A DNA stretch of 6,842 nt from DATFEN01 sp035691285. GTDB taxonomy: Bacteria; Acidobacteriota; Vicinamibacteria; Fen-336. How positions within the stretch are numbered: position 1 is the stretch's first letter; the number at the start of each line of letters is the position of its first letter. The DNA is taken from NCBI GenBank assembly GCA_035691285.1, contig DASSJI010000212.1:1-6842 (forward strand), written 5' to 3'. The position numbers were made by a program, and so were the translations under genes. The notes under the pieces were generated by a model, which saw only the letters and a program-made list of their open reading frames with translations, did not search any database and had not been told where the DNA came from. Shown piece after piece: positions 6,202-6,842 of the stretch.

Positions 6202-6626
6202 CGCCGGATCTCGTACTGCTCGGCCAGGTGCAGATCGAAGGATTGGTGGCGGGGGTTGCGGCGAAAGCCGCGGAAGTGGGCGTGGCAGCGGTAGCAGACC
6301 GTGATCTCCGGCAGCAGCGCATAGAGCGCGGCGTCCACGAGCGCCGCCACCACGAGGCTGGCGTAGTACGGCGTGAAGGGGGCGAGCGCGGCGCCCACGA
6401 CCACGATGGCCAGGCCGGCCTTCTGGTTGAAGTCGCGCTGCACGTAGAGCTGCTCACCGTCGCAGGCCGGGCAACGGTCGACGACGCGCTCCTCGCGGGC
6501 CGACGCCGTCAGGGACAGCTCGCGGGTCGCCCCGCAGCGCGGGCAGGCGCCGCGGCCGTCCAGTCCCGCGATCGCCTCGCGGCCGCACGCGGTGCAGGCG
6601 AACGCGATCTCGGGCGCCCGGCTCAC
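6198..6626 (-). CDS. Small membrane protein with zinc-ribbon motifs split by a transmembrane hairpin
   Basis: I do not recognise a named family. The 142-residue product has a first CxxC...CxxC zinc ribbon at Cys11, Cys14, Cys28 and Cys31. A second set is Cys52-Cys55 (RCPACDGEQLYV) and Cys111-Cys114 (VCYRCHAHFRGF), separated by about 55 residues. Between them, residues 70-106 are hydrophobic and hold a Pro-Tyr-Tyr turn near 83-88, which fits two short membrane helices. Folding the hairpin would bring the two half-sites together on one side of the membrane. The C-terminus (RRNPRHQSFDLHLAEQYEIRR) is charged. The GTG at 6626 was chosen because it makes a GTGA overlap with the upstream membrane gene; sequence further upstream in this frame is only the shadow of that gene. 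A role in metal or redox handling or as an assembly factor is possible but unproven. Confidence 0.75.
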   Translation of the reverse strand: MSRAPEIAFACTACGREAIAGLDGRGACPRCGATRELSLTASAREERVVDRCPACDGEQLYVQRDFNQKAGLAIVVVGAALAPFTPYYASLVVAALVDAALYALLPEITVCYRCHAHFRGFRRNPRHQSFDLHLAEQYEIRR

Positions 6627-6842
6627 AGCGGCAGGCCCGCCGCCACGCGCAGGTACTTCGCGAGCAGCTCTCCGGACATGACGAGGAAGAGCTGCACGTA
6701 GAGGATGCCGGTGGCCGATTGGGTCGAGCGGATCTCGACCGTCTTCCACACGAACCACAGGAGCGAGGCGGGCCCGGCGATGCCGAACAGCACACGCATC
6801 CAGACGAAGACGCCGTCGGGGCTCCACAGCCCCAGCGCCACC
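6623..6842 (-). CDS. C-terminal part of a multi-pass membrane protein, possibly DmsC/NrfD-like
   Basis: Only the last ~72 residues are inside the window; the frame stays open at the right edge, so the GTG at 6841 is probably not the true start. Two hydrophobic stretches are visible, VFVWMRVLFGIAGPASLLWF and ATGILYVQLFLVMSGELLAK, joined by the short polar loop WKTVEIRSTQS. The ending SGELLAKYLRVAAGLPL recalls the last helix of DmsC/NrfD-type membrane anchors of molybdopterin oxidoreductases, which pass electrons between quinone and an iron-sulfur subunit. That resemblance is from memory and weak; any polytopic membrane protein could look similar at this length. The stop overlaps the zinc-ribbon gene's start as GTGA, so the two are probably cotranscribed, with the promoter outside the window. 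Confidence 0.6.
   Translation of the reverse strand, partial: VALGLWSPDGVFVWMRVLFGIAGPASLLWFVWKTVEIRSTQSATGILYVQLFLVMSGELLAKYLRVAAGLPL

Noticed and set aside
5048..6457. Minus-strand frame of 469 codons overlapping the oxidoreductase and zinc-ribbon genes
   Set aside because: Arg/Pro/Gly-rich shadow translation without motifs.
6627..6827. N-terminal extension of the zinc-ribbon protein
   Set aside because: The extension reads as Arg-rich noise and overlaps the membrane gene in another frame; the GTG at 6626 with a GTGA overlap is a better start.
1..6842. tRNA, rRNA, CRISPR, insertion sequence, toxin-antitoxin or phage defence genes
   Set aside because: None of their characteristic sequences or protein motifs was seen on either strand, and nearly all bases are taken up by ordinary coding genes.

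Overview
The window is very GC-rich, protein-coding bacterial DNA. It is packed almost end to end with genes and has no RNA gene, CRISPR array, mobile element or long non-coding stretch. Third codon positions are nearly all G or C, and several starts are GTG or TTG. Two plus-strand products look exported (short hydrophobic N-termini), so an envelope compartment is likely. High-GC lineages such as Acidobacteriota, Myxococcota or Rokubacteria-like bacteria would fit, but nothing here fixes the phylum and I do not claim one.

Region 1 (1-2253): a family 2 glycosyltransferase cut by the left edge is followed, through an ATGA overlap and a clear ribosome binding site, by a DinB-like four-helix protein. 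A second family 2 glycosyltransferase lies on the minus strand and runs tail to tail into the DinB gene, overlapping it by 31 bp.

Region 2 (2254-2277): a 24-bp divergent intergenic gap holds a symmetric AT-rich box. It reads as a -10 element on both strands, close enough to both start codons to predict leaderless or nearly leaderless transcripts.

Region 3 (2278-4758): a tight three-gene plus-strand operon with gaps of 5 and 4 bp. It encodes an exported-looking DUF1028 (Ntn-hydrolase-like) protein with a TPR-like tail, an exported-looking histidine phosphatase, and an Fpg/Nei-type DNA glycosylase. The glycosylase keeps Pro2-Glu3 and the zinc finger but has Ala where the conserved lysine (K57 in E. 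coli Fpg) should be.

Region 4 (4759-6842): a minus-strand operon joined by 4-bp overlaps (GTGA, TTGA). It encodes the C-terminal end of a multi-pass membrane protein (possibly a DmsC/NrfD-like anchor), a small protein whose zinc-ribbon half-sites flank a membrane hairpin, and a PYROXD2/phytoene-desaturase-like FAD oxidoreductase. It meets the Fpg-like gene stop codon to stop codon within the hexamer TGATCA.

I found no defence, toxin or mobile system. The most unusual points are the altered glycosylase active site, the shared bidirectional promoter, and the split zinc-ribbon membrane protein.
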